Positions 22,490 through 34,113 are shown, numbered from the stretch's first letter. The stretch is DNA of 64,000 nucleotides from Rhineura floridana (GCF_030035675.1 NC_084487.1:32158474-32222473), one strand, 5' to 3'. Translations and numbers: made by a program. The notes: generated from the sequence alone by a model not told the origin.

Positions 22490-22990
22490 ATTTATTCCAG
22501 TATTCCACATTAGTCATGGGTTCCCCCAAAGAATCCTGGGAATTGTAATTTGTTAAGGATGCTGAGAGTTGTTAGGAGACCCCTATTCCCTTCATGAGGG
22601 CCAGTGTGGCATAGTGGTTAAGGTGTTGGACTACGACCTGGGAGACCAGGGTTCAAATCCCCACACAGCCACGAAGCTCACTGGGTGACCTTGGGCCAGT
22701 CACTGCCTCTCAGCCTCACAGGAAGGCAATGGTAAACCCCCTCTGAATATCGCTTACCATGAAAACCCTATTCATAGGGTCGCCATAGGTCGGAATCGAC
22801 TTGAAGGCAGTCCATTTCCATTTCATTCCCTTCCCAGAGGTACATTTCCCAGAGTTCCCTGCGAAAAAGTATTGATTGTTAAACCACTCTGAGAACTGTA
22901 GCTCTGTGAGGAGAATAAAGGTCACCTAACAACACTCACCACCCTTCACAAACTACCATTTGGGGGAAGGCATGACTATTTAAAGTGGAA
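22490..22990. mobile_element. Foldback MITE split by a Sauria SINE
   Basis: Left part has aagaatcctgggaattgtaa; right part has agaactgtagctctgtgag, cactcaccacccttcacaaa and aataaatgtatggt. Together these match the family seen unbroken at 36561-36794. The SINE at 22594-22824 sits between the parts. Confidence 0.65.
22594..22824 (+). mobile_element. Sauria SINE with target duplication, nested in a MITE
   Basis: Full-length: tRNA-like head (tagtggttaaggtgttgga, ggttcaaatcccc) and BovB tail (tcatagggtcgccataggtc, gacttgaaggcagtcc). A perfect 9-bp duplication attcccttc flanks it (22585-22593, 22825-22833), as expected for LINE-driven insertion. Confidence 0.93.
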
Positions 22991-23024
22991 TAATAGTGGA
23001 ATAAATGTATGGTATTAAAGTGGC

Positions 23025-23245
23025 CACAGTGGTGTAGTGGTGGGAATGTCAATTTAAGAATGGGGGGACTCCAGTTCAAATCCCCACTCAGCCATGAAGC
23101 TGACTAGATCTTGGAACAGATGCTGTCTCTCAGCCTAAGCTACCTCATAGGATTGTTGTGAGGGTAAAATGAGGATGGGGATGTAACCATATATGCTGCC
23201 CTGAGTTCCGGGATAACTATTGAATGAACAATAAAAAACCTTTAA
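23025..23245 (+). mobile_element. tRNA-derived SINE with L2-like tail
   Basis: Head ccacagtggtgtagtggtgg and ccagttcaaatccccactc. Middle ctcagcctaagctacctcat and aggattgttgtgagggtaaa. The tail has tgctgccctgagttccggga. Its end differs from that of the Sauria SINEs and resembles the L2-type tail. Confidence 0.7.
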
Positions 23246-23249
23246 TTGT

Positions 23250-25160
23250 GTGGAATTCTTTACCATACAAAAAAAAAGGTCCTGTATGTAGCAAAATAGA
23301 ATGTTGGAGGGAGTGGTTCAGGCTTCACCTTCGTTGTGACATGCTCATTTTCTGGGTGTAGTAATTTGGGTTTCGTTGTGGTTGTGTTGGGGAGCCTTCA
23401 CCTGCAGTCTTCGGTGATATGGCCAGATACAGGTTTAAACGCAGCCAGTAAACTTTTACAGCTGGAGGCAGTTCTTTATAAAGCTCAGTCATTACTCTTG
23501 ATTGAGGTTAAGGTCTGTTCTGTGGCACCATAAACTCAGAGGCCATCCAACAATTCCTTGAACCATTTTAAATGCTCATGAGAAACTTAGTAGGAAGTGA
23601 CCAGTGGTATTTTAAGATTTTAGGATACCTGGGGTGAATTAGAAATCCTATAGATTTTCAGGCTGAAAGACCAAGATCCCAATTCTTTTTTTCTTCTCCC
23701 CCCCTTTTTTTTTTAGTGTTTTCCACTATAAAAGAACTGTAAGCAGATAGTTTATTTCAGACATGGTGGGAGACTGTGGTTTCCCCCTACATGAATGAGC
23801 AGCAATGGTCCTCAGGCTCATGTGTTCACCCTCCCCTCCTCTTTTGTGTCAACAAGAAGATCAGAAGAATCCCCTTCCAATTTTAACCAACCGCAGTTCA
23901 CTGTGATGGCCAAACTCTGGGAACAAACCATGATCTCAGATCCTAGTGTGTTCATGAACTAGGGGTTTTTATATTACATTCTTCCAATTTCAGCTCTCGC
24001 AGAGAACTGTGGTTTGTTCAAAACTGGAAGTGAATATTTCTGGTCTTCTCCGGGTGTGTAAGAGGAAAGAGAGAAACATATGATGCTGGTGCTCTTTTGC
24101 ATACTGGAAAACTCTGGTTTCCTATTACATCTGTAGCAGGCTAGTGTCTTCGAAACAGTATTTTAAGCTTTGAAATCTAGCCTTTTTTTGATGTGATACT
24201 GACTTCAAAATGCTTTCGTCTAATAGACAGAGCATGCTGCTATTTTTAAATCTTGTATAATAGCCATCCCGGTGTTCTTGTGCTGCTGGGGAGAAAATGT
24301 CGAAGCTGCCCATTTCACAGAGTGGCATCCCTTTGGCACAGAAAATATGTAAATTACATGCTTGGATCTCATAAGCTTCTCTTTTTAGCAGGTCTCTTGC
24401 TCAGAAACCTGCATGGGTTCATGATCTCGCTTTTCAGAAATGCATTTGGCTGCAGGCAATAGGCAGTAGGCATTTTATGGGGGTGGAACAAAATCAAGGC
24501 CTGAGAGGTACTTCATGAACATTTAACAATATTAGCAGCTCGAAGGCCTTAGGCAAATGATATTATCTCACTAATGGACAAGTAGAGCAACTGGGAAAGG
24601 TAAATCAAAATTAAAGCTCTAATTCAGTTGAAGGCTCTTTAATCAAAGTTGGCTTTATTAAAAGGCATACTTTGATCCTGTTAAGTGTAAGTAAAATGTT
24701 TCCTGAAGCCAAACAAGACATGTGAAGCAATTTCTCTCTTAGGTCTCATGAAAGCCTCCTCTTCCAAACCTTTACATGATCCCTAGCAGTCTTAATAATA
24801 TACCATTGACAGAGAGCGATGGGTTTCAATAATTTGTGAAGGGGGGGACATAAAGAACAGATAGTGAAGGGTAAGGAGATAATTTTTTTTCTTGGCTGCA
24901 AGGGGAAACTGTGTTGCTCTCAGCTGAGGCTTTTCGGTCTGTGAGTCTAGGCATATGCTTTTCCATTATCGTACCAAGAACCTAGGTTCTTGAAAAGCAT
25001 TGCTCTCAATTTCCTTTTTATGAAAGTATGCTTCTAGCCCTCGTGGTTGTGGAAAGGCATTTTGAAGAAGTACAGGGAGCATTTGCTGATGGCCCCCATA
25101 GTTGAGAGAAACTGCTTCTTCCTGCGCAAACATGCAAAGCTAAGTCAGATGGTCTGTTTA
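23250..25160. other. MRPS33 intron, mostly non-repetitive
   Basis: No exon or clear repeat boundary is visible. The part at 24100-24800 lacks the common repeat words seen elsewhere in the window, so it is a possible place for conserved non-coding sequence, but nothing in it was recognised. Confidence 0.4.
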
Positions 25161-25164
25161 TTTT

Positions 25165-25465
25165 CTTCATTAATTCTAAAGATTTATACTCTGCCTTCCC
25201 ACTAAATAGCCTCTATGGCAATATACAAATCCTAATTAGAAATACACCAATTCTAGTAGTGTAGATTCCAACAAAAAAGACAGCTAATATAAACTGCAGC
25301 TAAGATTTACTGCTAAAACATAAAGCATGGATAAACAGGACTGCTTTATCTAATGTCTAATGAAGTGAATCCCTCAGGGAAGGGAGATTCTGAAGCAGTG
25401 GTGCCACCACAGAAAAGGCCCTTTCTTCAGTAGTCACCTAATCTTGGGGAGAAGCATCTGGAAAA
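25165..25465 (-). mobile_element. L2-type LINE fragment (reverse)
   Basis: Carries tttatactctgccttcccac (reversed tail side) and gtgccaccacagaaaaggcc (coding side), phrases repeated in the other reverse L2 fragments here, such as 42180-42260. Confidence 0.55.
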
Positions 25466-25491
25466 TAGCCTCTGGAGAAGATTACTTTGTA

Positions 25492-25612
25492 GACAGGTTT
25501 GAACCTAGCCCACTACTGTCTTCTCTGGCTCACAGTGGCTAACGTCTTGGAGATGCCGAGGATTGAGTCTGGGACTTTCTGTATGCAGAGCATGTGTCCT
25601 GCCACTAAGGGT
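25492..25612 (-). mobile_element. tRNA-derived SINE fragment (reverse)
   Basis: Contains cttggagatgccgaggattg and tctgtatgcagagcatgtgt, the reversed SINE head. Confidence 0.65.
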
Positions 25613-25739
25613 GGGGGGCATATCTTAAGGCCTCCAATGCTATGCTCCTACTTACAAATTCTTCCTACTCCTTCTGCCTACTTACAGTCCCTCTCTTCTT
25701 GCCACCATGTCTGACTTCCAAAATAGCAAGTTCTGCACA

Positions 25740-26460
25740 AACTCTAGGTTATTTTATCTATGTAACTTCTCCTGAGTAAGTGTCTTCTGTCAAGTGCCCT
25801 TCAGAATAAATACAGCAAGTTTATACAAGGCAAACATCTTTGCTTAGCATTTTATCTCTGTATGATTTGCATCAAGCCATGCTTTCTTGAGTTTTTTGGG
25901 GAGAGGTGGGGCTATTTCTGCAGATTAGATGTCCATTTGGGTGTGATTCAATGGCAGATGTACACACAAAAGTTATTTTGCTCATATGCCTACCTATGGA
26001 TCTGTTCTCTCCCGAGTTAGAAGGCAGATTAGTGTGAAAATCTAAAAGGGAAGTCCTACAGAAAAAAATGTGTGCCTATGCACCAAAAAAATGCAGGATA
26101 ACTCTCAAAGAAACACAGTGCGTTGGGGAAGACAGAGTTAAGGGTGTGTGGGGTGCCTGGTGTTGAGTGCTGACATCTGATTTCACAATGGAGCACAAAA
26201 TTCCCAGCAATTAATATTACAACGCTTCCGTCTGCCTTGGAATTTTGTAAATGGATTTGCTCCTTTTCCAAGAAGAAAAGGAAGCCTTTTCAGAATCTTT
26301 GGACTGAAAATTATAGGATATGATCAGTAGCATTGCTACCATTAAGGGTTTAACTAAAGGATTTGTGCTCTAGAAGCCTAGGATGTTGGCTTTATTAGGA
26401 AATGGGTGAGATGTCTTTTTTTTTTAACATCTACTCACTTATCTGCCTCTTCACATGTAC
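25740..26460. other. MRPS33 intron, no element identified
   Basis: Nothing recognised on either strand. Confidence 0.4.
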
Positions 26461-26470
26461 CTTGAAGTTA

Positions 26471-26843
26471 TGGCCAGGTTAGCACATGATGCTAAACAAT
26501 GGTTTGTTTGACTGTCCAGACCTTCTTCAGTAGCCTGTGTTTTTTTTACTTCCAGCAAACCATGATCTGAAGCCAGGGTTTTTAGCTGGTTTATGAACCT
26601 TGCTTTGTTTTTAACTATGGCGTGGTGTTACATGCAAACCCATCATTCTTCTTTAACCATGTCTTTTTTTGGCCATTCCACCCAGATGCTCATTAAGCTA
26701 CAAAGGCAAGCGCATCTGGAAAGCAAAGCAAGCTTTCACAAAAGAAGGTGCATTGTTTGTTTAGTTACCTGCACTACAACTTATGATTAACTCATTCTTT
26801 GTTAAGACAAACCATGGCATATGGTGTGTGCAAACCTGGCCTA
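26471..26843. repeat. Foldback repeat with 'aaaccatgg' blocks
   Basis: Outer arms tatggccaggttagcacatg and gtgtgcaaacctggccta are inverted relative to each other. The inside has acaatggtttg and acaaaccatgg. Related to 9375-9690 and 36860-37135. Probably a non-autonomous DNA transposon; no target duplication found. Confidence 0.6.
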
Positions 26844-27004
26844 TGAGTAGTTTTAGAACTTATGAAAGCACTAAACATAGTGCTTTTCTTCTGTTTCCTC
26901 ATTTAATCCCCTCAAGACTTGAAATGCCTCACAATCTGGTGATTCCTGCTCCTCTTATTATAAGAAAATACTCCGACCACCAATAGCTCCAAGCTTGTCT
27001 GGTG

Positions 27005-27140
27005 GTGCAGAAAGGCAGAGCTGGGAACAACTCTTGTCTAAACTATGGAGAGCTGCTGCATTATTGTCAGTGTAGACACTCATGGGCTAGATGGACCAAT
27101 GGCTTGATTCGGTACAAGGCAGCTTCCTATGTTCCTAGAT
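27005..27140 (+). mobile_element. tRNA-derived SINE, 3' part
   Basis: Has tgtcagtgtagacactcatg, gctagatggaccaatggctt and the end ggcagcttcctatgttccta. The head is missing. Confidence 0.75.
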
Positions 27141-27332
27141 AGACCAGTGATCTGTCTCTGTATAAGACAGCTTTATACGTTCTTACATAAATCCAAAATG
27201 CTCCTGACTTCTGAGGCTATGTGTCTGCACAGAATTTTCTCAGCATTTTGGGGAAAGACGTATAGCTTAGTCAAAGAACACATGCTCTGTATGCTTAAAG
27301 TTCTAGGGCGGGGGTGGGCAACCTTCTGGAGA

Positions 27333-27525
27333 AGGCCATAGCTCAATGGTAGAGCATCTGTTTTGCATGCAGAAGATCCCAAGGCTTAATCCTCAGTATC
27401 TCCAAGTAGGGCTGGGAGGGACTCCTGCCTGAAACCCTTGAAAGCTGCTGCCAGTCAGTGTAGACAATTCTGAGCTAGATGGACCAATGGTCTGATTCAG
27501 TATAAAGCAGCTGTCAATGTTCCAA
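27333..27525 (+). mobile_element. tRNA-derived SINE, full length
   Basis: Head aggccatagctcaatggtag and agcatctgttttgcatgcag. Body ggctgggagggactcctgcc and tgccagtcagtgtagacaat. End gtctgattcagtataaagca. A clean reference copy for the family in this window. Confidence 0.85.
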
Positions 27526-28029
27526 AGTTCCCTTTTGCCCCTAAGAGCCACATGCAGTCAGTGGCTGAATGCAGGTGGGCATGCCCAGAGCTGGGGGGTG
27601 TTTGGGGCCAGCACACACACTTGTGGGGGAGGCAGCTGTTTGGCGGTCTGGGGGTAGGGTGATTTATAGGGGGAGGATGGCATACAACCTTGGTGGAGCA
27701 ACACCCGGCAGAGAGGTAGCAAAACTTGCGAGCAACTTAAGACATCCATACAGACAGCACTGAGGGCCTTGTGAGGCCTGTGGGTGCCCAGATGTGTGCT
27801 AAGTAGCAGTCCTGGAGTTGTACCATTACTGGGAATGAAACTGTGCTTGAGAACTTTGAGAGCCACTGTCAGCTGGAGTGGATATTAAATGGTCCAGTTT
27901 GATATACAAAAGCTTCATGTATTGAGAGGCCCCTGATCATGAAGATGATTGACCAGACCATGTTGGCTGATGACCATTGATTCCCCCTCCTTAATCTGAT
28001 CAGCCTGTTTGTGATCAACCTGATTTTTC

Positions 28030-28425
28030 TGCTGTGGGAGATGATAGTTTTATTAATTCATTTTATTTATGTTTTGTTTTATTCTTATTTATTAATGTTT
28101 TTCTTACATTTCTATCCCACCTTTCCTCCAAGGAGCTCAAGGCGGCATACAAACACATTTATAAACACATCGGTTTACCGCAATTTCATTTCAAAATAAA
28201 AAAAATTAAGTGGTTTACGGCAAATAAAACTGTACAGTAAAAACCATTTTAAAAATACAGTAAAAACAAGGGTCAGCTACTGCAAAAAGACATCTTCTTA
28301 ATTACTTGCATAAGCCTGGTGGAACAGAAAGAATTTCAGCAGGCATTTAAAGGTTAAAACAGAAGGTGCTGGCCGAATCTCAGTTGGCAGAGCATTTTCA
28401 GAGAACTGGGCTTGATTTCGTGTTG
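28030..28425 (-). mobile_element. L2-type LINE/SINE fragment (reverse)
   Basis: Reversed tail (cctttcctccaaggagctca), then A-rich 3' UTR, then gaacagaaagaatttcagca. Same order as other reverse L2 fragments. Confidence 0.6.
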
Positions 28426-29060
28426 ATGTTAAATGAGCCTTGCCAACTCACCAAATATCATTCTCTCCCTATTTTTATCCTGACAACAACCCTGTGAGGT
28501 AGGAGGTTAGGCTGAGAGACAGCGAGTTTCATGGTCGAGTGGGGATTTGAATTCATTTACTGTACTGCACAATTGCTTCTTATGCTAACAGGTTTCTGTG
28601 CAGAAGGCAATGGCAAGCCATGATCTGACTGCAGCGCCATATGTACATGCAGCGATAAGCATGGGTGATTTTATGCTAAGGGGAGGGGGAAGTACCTATT
28701 TTATATTGCTTTACTGTGTCTCAAGTGCATTTGCTCAAAACAAGGAATTTGCCTATTTAATTTGGATTTTTTTTAAAAAAAATGTGCCTCTTTAGTACAT
28801 AGGTGTCCACTATGGAAAAACAAAATAGAAAAAAAACACATTTCTTGTGTTTATAGAACCTGAGAAAGGAGGCAAAATCTGCATGCGCTGTTCTCTTCAT
28901 TTTGTTTAGTTGAAAACTTGCCTGTTTCCACCTTTCAGTTATGTATGTTTATTTTATCTTGAGTATGTACTTTGCTCCCCCCGTCCCTCGCTGGAAGAAT
29001 CATTGCAGACGGGTGCCCTTGCTTCAGTGCGTTTTACCAGCTTCCCTTCTTCTGTTCTAG

Positions 29061-29166
29061 AGATGAACATGAAGATTTCAAAGATGAGATGAAACGACTG
29101 AAGAAGCTGCGTGGGAAAGGGCCCCCTAAGAAAGGAGAAGGAAAAAGAGCCTTGAAGAAGAAATAG
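29061..29166 (+). CDS. MRPS33: MRPS33, last coding exon
   Basis: After the acceptor ttctgttctag the exon completes the split arginine codon (AG+A). It then encodes [20 protein letters not shown], followed by [14 protein letters not shown] and a TAG stop at 29164-29166. The basic, lysine-rich C-terminus is typical of MRPS33. The two coding exons join in phase to 107 residues; human is 106. The frame is intact and the residues are conserved, so this is a working gene rather than a processed pseudogene. Confidence 0.97.
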
Positions 29167-29198
29167 CAGCATGGTTGTTGTTGCAGTAACTGGTATTG

Positions 29199-29204
29199 AA
29201 TAAA
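29199..29204 (+). terminator. MRPS33 poly(A) signal
   Basis: AATAAA lies 33 bases after the TAG stop, giving a very short 3' UTR. Confidence 0.85.
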
Positions 29205-29554
29205 TACATCTTAGGACAGATGGTGGCTAGCCTTTTGGTACACAGGGAAATGAGTCTCCTTCACAAGCATCTGGCATGGGGGGGTGTCTCTTCACTATGG
29301 CACAACTAGGGGAAGGTCTGTAGTAGATTTTTATGCAAGGCCTCATCAGTTTTGGAGGTGGCAGCAAAAAGAAAAAAAATTAAAAGTAGACTTTGCTCTG
29401 GGGTGGGAGAGGTGGTGTCCCTGTGAATGCCACACCCACTCTTGGGATGCAGCCCCCGGAGGGTTGGCCAAGGGTGAATCCAGCCCTTGGGCCACAATTG
29501 TTTAGCTAGCCAGCCCAGTTTTATGTCCTAAGCCTGCTCTTATGCCTTTTATAG

Positions 29555-29745
29555 CAGCCCACAGCTTAGTGGTAGAGCATCTGCTTTGCATACAGGTTCA
29601 GTTCCCAGCATCTCCAGGTAGGGCAGGGAGAGACTCCTTGTCTGAAGTTTTGGGGAGGTGCTGCCGGCCAGTGTCAATAATACTGAGCTAGGTGGACCAG
29701 TAGTCTGACTCAGAAAAAGGCAGTTTCCTGTGTTCCTAAATTTAG
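29555..29745 (+). mobile_element. tRNA-derived SINE, full length
   Basis: Begins agcccacagcttagtggtag, has gcatctgctttgcatacagg, ccagcatctccaggtagggc, then ctgagctaggtggaccagta and the end ggcagtttcctgtgttccta. It lies about 390 bp past the MRPS33 stop. Confidence 0.85.
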
Positions 29746-29821
29746 CAGCTGGAGCCATTTCCCCATCACTTTATTTCCATGCATTATAGCCTAATCCAAA
29801 GCAGGGGCACGTCTCTTTGGG

Positions 29822-29945
29822 GAAGGATTGCACCTCAGTGGTAGACTGACTGCTTTGCATGCAAGAGGCTTCAGGTTCAATCCCCAGCATCTTCAGATTG
29901 GGCTGGAAAAGGCTGACAGATCTCTGGGCAATTTTGAAATAGATA
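29822..29945 (+). mobile_element. tRNA-derived SINE, 5' part
   Basis: Head ggattgcacctcagtggtag and gactgctttgcatgcaagag with ttcaatccccagcatcttca. The usual 3' half is missing. Confidence 0.75.
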
Positions 29946-29959
29946 GGCAATGATTTCTA

Positions 29960-30425
29960 AGTCCCAGTTTGATGATAGCAACAACAAAATAATTCCCCAT
30001 CTGCCCGACATTGCTGAAATGAAGAGATCTTAGGCTAACCAAGAGATGATTTTTGTGTGCAAGGTCTGTGATCTCTGTTCAGTTCTGGAACACAAGGCAA
30101 GTTCATGAAGTCAGAATTCTAACTTTGTCTTTTGGTTGATGGATTTTGAGGTTCTAGTAAAAAAACAAAGTAGATCCCACAAGTCTAGAGTCTGCCCACT
30201 TCTGATATATAGGATGATTTAAAACACACACACCTTTCTATAATATATATAATTTGACTCACAATAGAAATAAATATATGCAATCATAAAACAGTGAAAT
30301 GTCAATTTAAAACCCCACAGAAACATTCTGAAAACTAAAAGGCAGCAACAGCATGAAAAACATAACTCTGCAGAGGCTTGCTGAATTAAAACTGTTTTCA
30401 TGGCATATCTAAAACTGAGCAGGTA
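29960..30425. other. Intergenic, no gene seen
   Basis: AT-rich sequence between MRPS33 and the L2 fragment. Nothing recognised. Confidence 0.4.
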
Positions 30426-30429
30426 TGGA

Positions 30430-30830
30430 GTCAGGTGGATCTCCTTTGGGAGACTGTTTTAATTCTTAGTGCCAGAGCAGAAAAGATCCTGTCTTGACTA
30501 CCCACCTGCCCTATTTTTCATGGAGAGTAGATGGGCCCCTAAGGAAGCCGTTGGCAGAAGAGAGAAGCTGGGCAGGCTCATATGAAGAAAGTGATTTTTG
30601 AGATATTCTGGTCCTACGCCATGTAGACCTTGTAAAAGGTCAAAACTAGCACCTTGAAATAAGCCAAGAAACAGAAACCAGTAAAGCTGTTACCCAGATT
30701 GGTGTAACATGATCTGATCAACTGGCTCCGGGCAAAATTCTGATTGCCACATTTTGAACAAATTGAAATTTCCTGACTGTCTTCAAGGCAAGTGCCACAT
30801 AGAGTGTGTTACAGTAGTCTCATTTACTAG
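30430..30830 (-). mobile_element. L2-type LINE ORF2 fragment (reverse)
   Basis: On the minus strand this corresponds to the reverse transcriptase C-terminal region of L2. Its phrases ccttgtaaaaggtcaaaact and ttgacaaattg-like degraded words are antisense to the QNAVARLL...LHWL region readable at 34925-35300. It ends with gtgtgttacagtagtct, antisense to the YCNA coding words. Heavily diverged. Confidence 0.6.
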
Positions 30831-31089
30831 TTATGTAAATTTCATATACAGATCAGGATTACAAACATTCTCACCCCAATCTAGTAAGGGACACCAGTAT
30901 ACACATGCAGACTTCTCCTGATTTACATCTTGCTGTGTATCCATTAATGAGGGTGGTTTTTTTGCAATGATTATTTAGGGCTGATGTATGTCTTTTGATC
31001 TCAGTGTGTCTTTGATCTCTAACTAGGGCCATCAGTTGTTGCATATAACTAGAGGTGAATCAGTGTCATGCTCCTTGGTTCTTGTTCAT

Positions 31090-31850
31090 TATGTGTGCAA
31101 CCTTTTAAGAACATAAGAAGAACATCCTGTTCTCACAGTGGCCAACCACGTGCCTGGGGGAAGCCCGTAAGCAGGACCCGAGTGCAAGAACACTCTCCCC
31201 TCCTGAGGCTTCCGGCAACTGGTTTTCAGAAGTATGCTGCCTCTGACTAGGGTGGCAGAGCACAGCCATCATGGCTAGTAGCCATTGATAGCCCTGTCCT
31301 CCATGAATTTGTCTAATCTTCTTTTAAAGCCATCCAAGCTGGTGGCCATTACTGCATCTTGTGGGAGCAAATTCCATAGTTTAACTATGCGCTGAGTAAA
31401 GAAGTACTTCCTTTTGTCTGTCCTGAATCTTCCAACATTCAGCTTCTTTGAATGTCCACGAGTTCTAGTATTATGAGAGAGGGAGAAGAACTTTTCTCTA
31501 TCCACTTTCTCAATGCCATGCATAATTTTATACACTTCTATCATGTCTCCTCTGACCCGCCTTTTCTCTAAACTAAAAAGCCCCAAATGCTGCAACCTTT
31601 CCTCGTAAGGGAGTCGCTCCATCCCCTTGATCATTCTGGTTGCCCTCTTCTGAACCTTTTCCAACTCTATAATATCCTTTTTGAGATGAGGCGACCAGAA
31701 CTGTACACAGTATTCCAAATGCTGCCACACCATAGATTTATACAACGGCATTATGATATCGGCTGTTTTATTTTCAATACCTTTCCTAATTACCCCTAGC
31801 CATCCACTTTGGTGGCCATCACTGCCTCTTGTGGGAGCAAATTCCATTAT
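31090..31850 (-). mobile_element. CR1 LINE, 3' end with readable ORF2 C-terminus
   Basis: On the minus strand, 31275-31799 encodes a CR1-type ORF2 C-terminal region: LEYCVQFWSPHLKKDI, then KVQKRATRMIKGMERLPYEE, LGLFSLEKRRVRGDMIEVYK, TRTRGHSKKL and VKLWNLLPQDAVMAT. It is followed downstream by the CR1 3' UTR to about 31090 (ending at ttaagaacataagaagaaca in + orientation). The reverse transcriptase core and endonuclease are absent (5' truncation). At 31800-31850 a second piece of CR1 coding sequence is attached in a different frame. Not a host gene. Confidence 0.92.
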
Positions 31851-31857
31851 TTCCTCA

Positions 31858-32040
31858 TTTAGGGCTGTGGCTCAGTGGTAGATCACATCCTTTGCATACA
31901 GAAGTCCCAGTTCCAGTCCCTGCCATCTCCACTGCAGAGCTTGAAACTCTGGAGAGGCACTGCCAGCCAGTGTAGACAATACAGAGCTAGATGGAGAAAT
32001 GGCCTGGCTTGGTGTAAGGCACTTTCCTACGTTCTTAGTT
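31858..32040 (+). mobile_element. tRNA-derived SINE, full length
   Basis: Head agggctgtggctcagtggta and catcctttgcatacagaagt. Body actgccagccagtgtagaca and gagctagatggagaaatggc. End ggcactttcctacgttctta. Confidence 0.85.
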
Positions 32041-32639
32041 ACAGATCTTCTTGATTGTCATAGTTGAAACTCTCACTGTCTCATCCAGCCTGCCCTTTCG
32101 AGCAAGGCAGCTGCCAAGGTTTTGCTTTTTTAAAAACTGGGCTTAATTGCATTAGGGCCTGGAGAACACTCCTTGCCACCCTACGCCTTTGGAAATGTAT
32201 ATAATTTGTTACAGAATGAAAAGAATATGCTCTGAGAAATAATACATGCTCTTTGCTTAAGAACTGTGGGGCTAACTTAAAATATGTCTTTCTCCTAAAG
32301 TGTGCATTAAAGTACAAGTAGATATTGGGACAATGAGCGCCTTGTTTTAGCCTCCATTTTCTATTGTTGGGTGTACTTGCAACTCTCAGTCTCTGTACTT
32401 AAGGCATCCCCTCCCACCTTCTCTCTGTCAACCTGATCCATTTGTTTTTATTTTAATAATAATGTCAACAATAACGTGTCGACACTTTCTCTTGTACTGC
32501 TTCCTCCATTCCTCACCTCCCGGGTCCTCTTGTGCTTTTTCACTTGCAGTGTTTCATTTCCAGGGGCATTGGTGTGTGTGTGTCTTTTCCCATCCTGCAC
32601 ATACACACTGCTGCAAACCATGTCCCCTGTGCTGCCTTT

Positions 32640-32980
32640 CTAAGAATATATGAAGAGCCCACTGGCTCAGGCTGGTGGCCCATCTAGTCCAGCATCCTGT
32701 TCTTGCAGCAGCCAAATGCCTATGGGAAGCCCATTAGCAAGACCTGAGCACAACTGCAGTCTCCCCTCCTGCAGTTTCCAGCAACTGGTATTCAGAAGCG
32801 TACTGCCTTGACAGTACAGGTAAAACATATCCATCGGGGTTATAACCACTGATAGCTTTATCCTCCCATGGATTTGGTCCAGTCCTATTTTAAAGCCATC
32901 CACGTTGGTGGCCATCACTGCCTCTTGTGGGAGCAAATTCCATTATTTAACTACTTCCTTCTGTGTGTCCTGAACTTTAG
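32640..32980 (-). mobile_element. CR1 LINE 3' end (reverse)
   Basis: Starts with taagaatatatgaagagccc and cccatctagtccagcatcct. It ends in the coding tail, where minus-strand LPQEAVMATNVDGFK is readable. It shares its layout with 31090-31850. Confidence 0.88.
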
Positions 32981-33532
32981 GGGGATGTGAGGAAGGGAAA
33001 CATATGGCTGGAAAATGTTGGAAACGTAAATCAGGTGATCTTCCAGCTGAGGCATTCTCTCCCTCCCCTCTGATAACCCCAGGGCTGCCGAGGTATCATC
33101 ATGCCCTGAGGGGAGGAGAGAGAAAAGGCAGGACAGCCTGGAGAACTGCTGACCAAAAAGTTCCCGGTGTTCCAGCTGAGAAAGCCTCTCCTTCCTGGGA
33201 TGCTCAAGAACTGCCTTGTCCTGTGAGAAGAGAGATCATTTTTCCTCGTAGCTTGTCTTTGCTGTTTTATTATATAGTTTTCATGGATGCTTATAAACCG
33301 CTTTGCCTTATATAGCTTAAATTAGGGTTGTGTCTATTCTAACTAAATCATCCTTTGAGTTGATCCATTGAAATCAATGGACTTAAGTAGTCATTTTCAT
33401 TGATTTAATTGGATTGAACCCTGTGCTTTTTTTTTAAAAAAAGCTCTCAGCAGAAAGTAAATAGCAGCGAATACTCCCCAAACCACACCCTGTACTTTGC
33501 ATTTATAAGTGATCGAAGTGCATCACTTACAG

Positions 33533-33662
33533 CAGACATGGGGGACCTTTGGCCCTCCAGATGTTGCTGAACTACAACTCCTAGCATCCTTGGCTATGCT
33601 AGCTGGGGCTTATGGGAGTTGTAGTTCAGCAACATCTGGAGGGCCAAAGGTTTCTCACACCT
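33533..33662. mobile_element. hAT-like MITE, 'actacaactcc' foldback family
   Basis: Strong foldback: ccctccagatgttgctgaac and gttcagcaacatctggaggg. Ends cagacatgggggacc and ggtttctcacaccta. Target duplication not convincing. Confidence 0.8.
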
Positions 33663-34080
33663 ACAGTAATCCTTACAACAGCCCAGTGAGGAAGGCCAGT
33701 ATTAAACCTTTCCCAGCTACAGAGAGCAGGGGAAGTAATGAGGATGTGGCTTGCCCAAGGCCAGCGGATGTGCCGATGGCTAAGCTGAGAGCTGAATCAG
33801 AGCTTTTACTTGCATGCTGTTAGCTGTTACATTACACCAGCTCAGTCTGGTATGCTGGGATACTGGTTTTGAATTTCCTTAGAAGGTAGAATTGGAGGAC
33901 TGCTTTTTCCCATTGCACGGCAGTTTTTAAAGTCACTGCATCGTATTGTTTCTAAAGCATTTACAATAATCTGTATGCTGTACAAAACTGGCTAAAAATA
34001 AAAGGGCTGTTTCCAAAACTTTTTAATCTAAACAGTTAACAGAACGCAGAAAAGAGTGGGAATGAAAATGGAGGGGGGGG

Positions 34081-34091
34081 AGAGAGAGAAA
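34081..34091. repeat. Short (GA)n purine tract
   Basis: A run of G then GA dinucleotides directly upstream of the MITE at 34114. Confidence 0.7.
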
Positions 34092-34113
34092 CTGATTACA
34101 TGATAATATAATT

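Noticed and set aside
31275-31847. 190-codon minus-strand ORF as a host gene
   Set aside because: Its sequence is the C-terminus of CR1 LINE ORF2, truncated and followed by the CR1 3' UTR.
33004-33315. 103-codon ORF on + strand
   Set aside because: It has an internal partial duplication (cagctgag... words) and no recognised family; probably part of an unnamed repeat.
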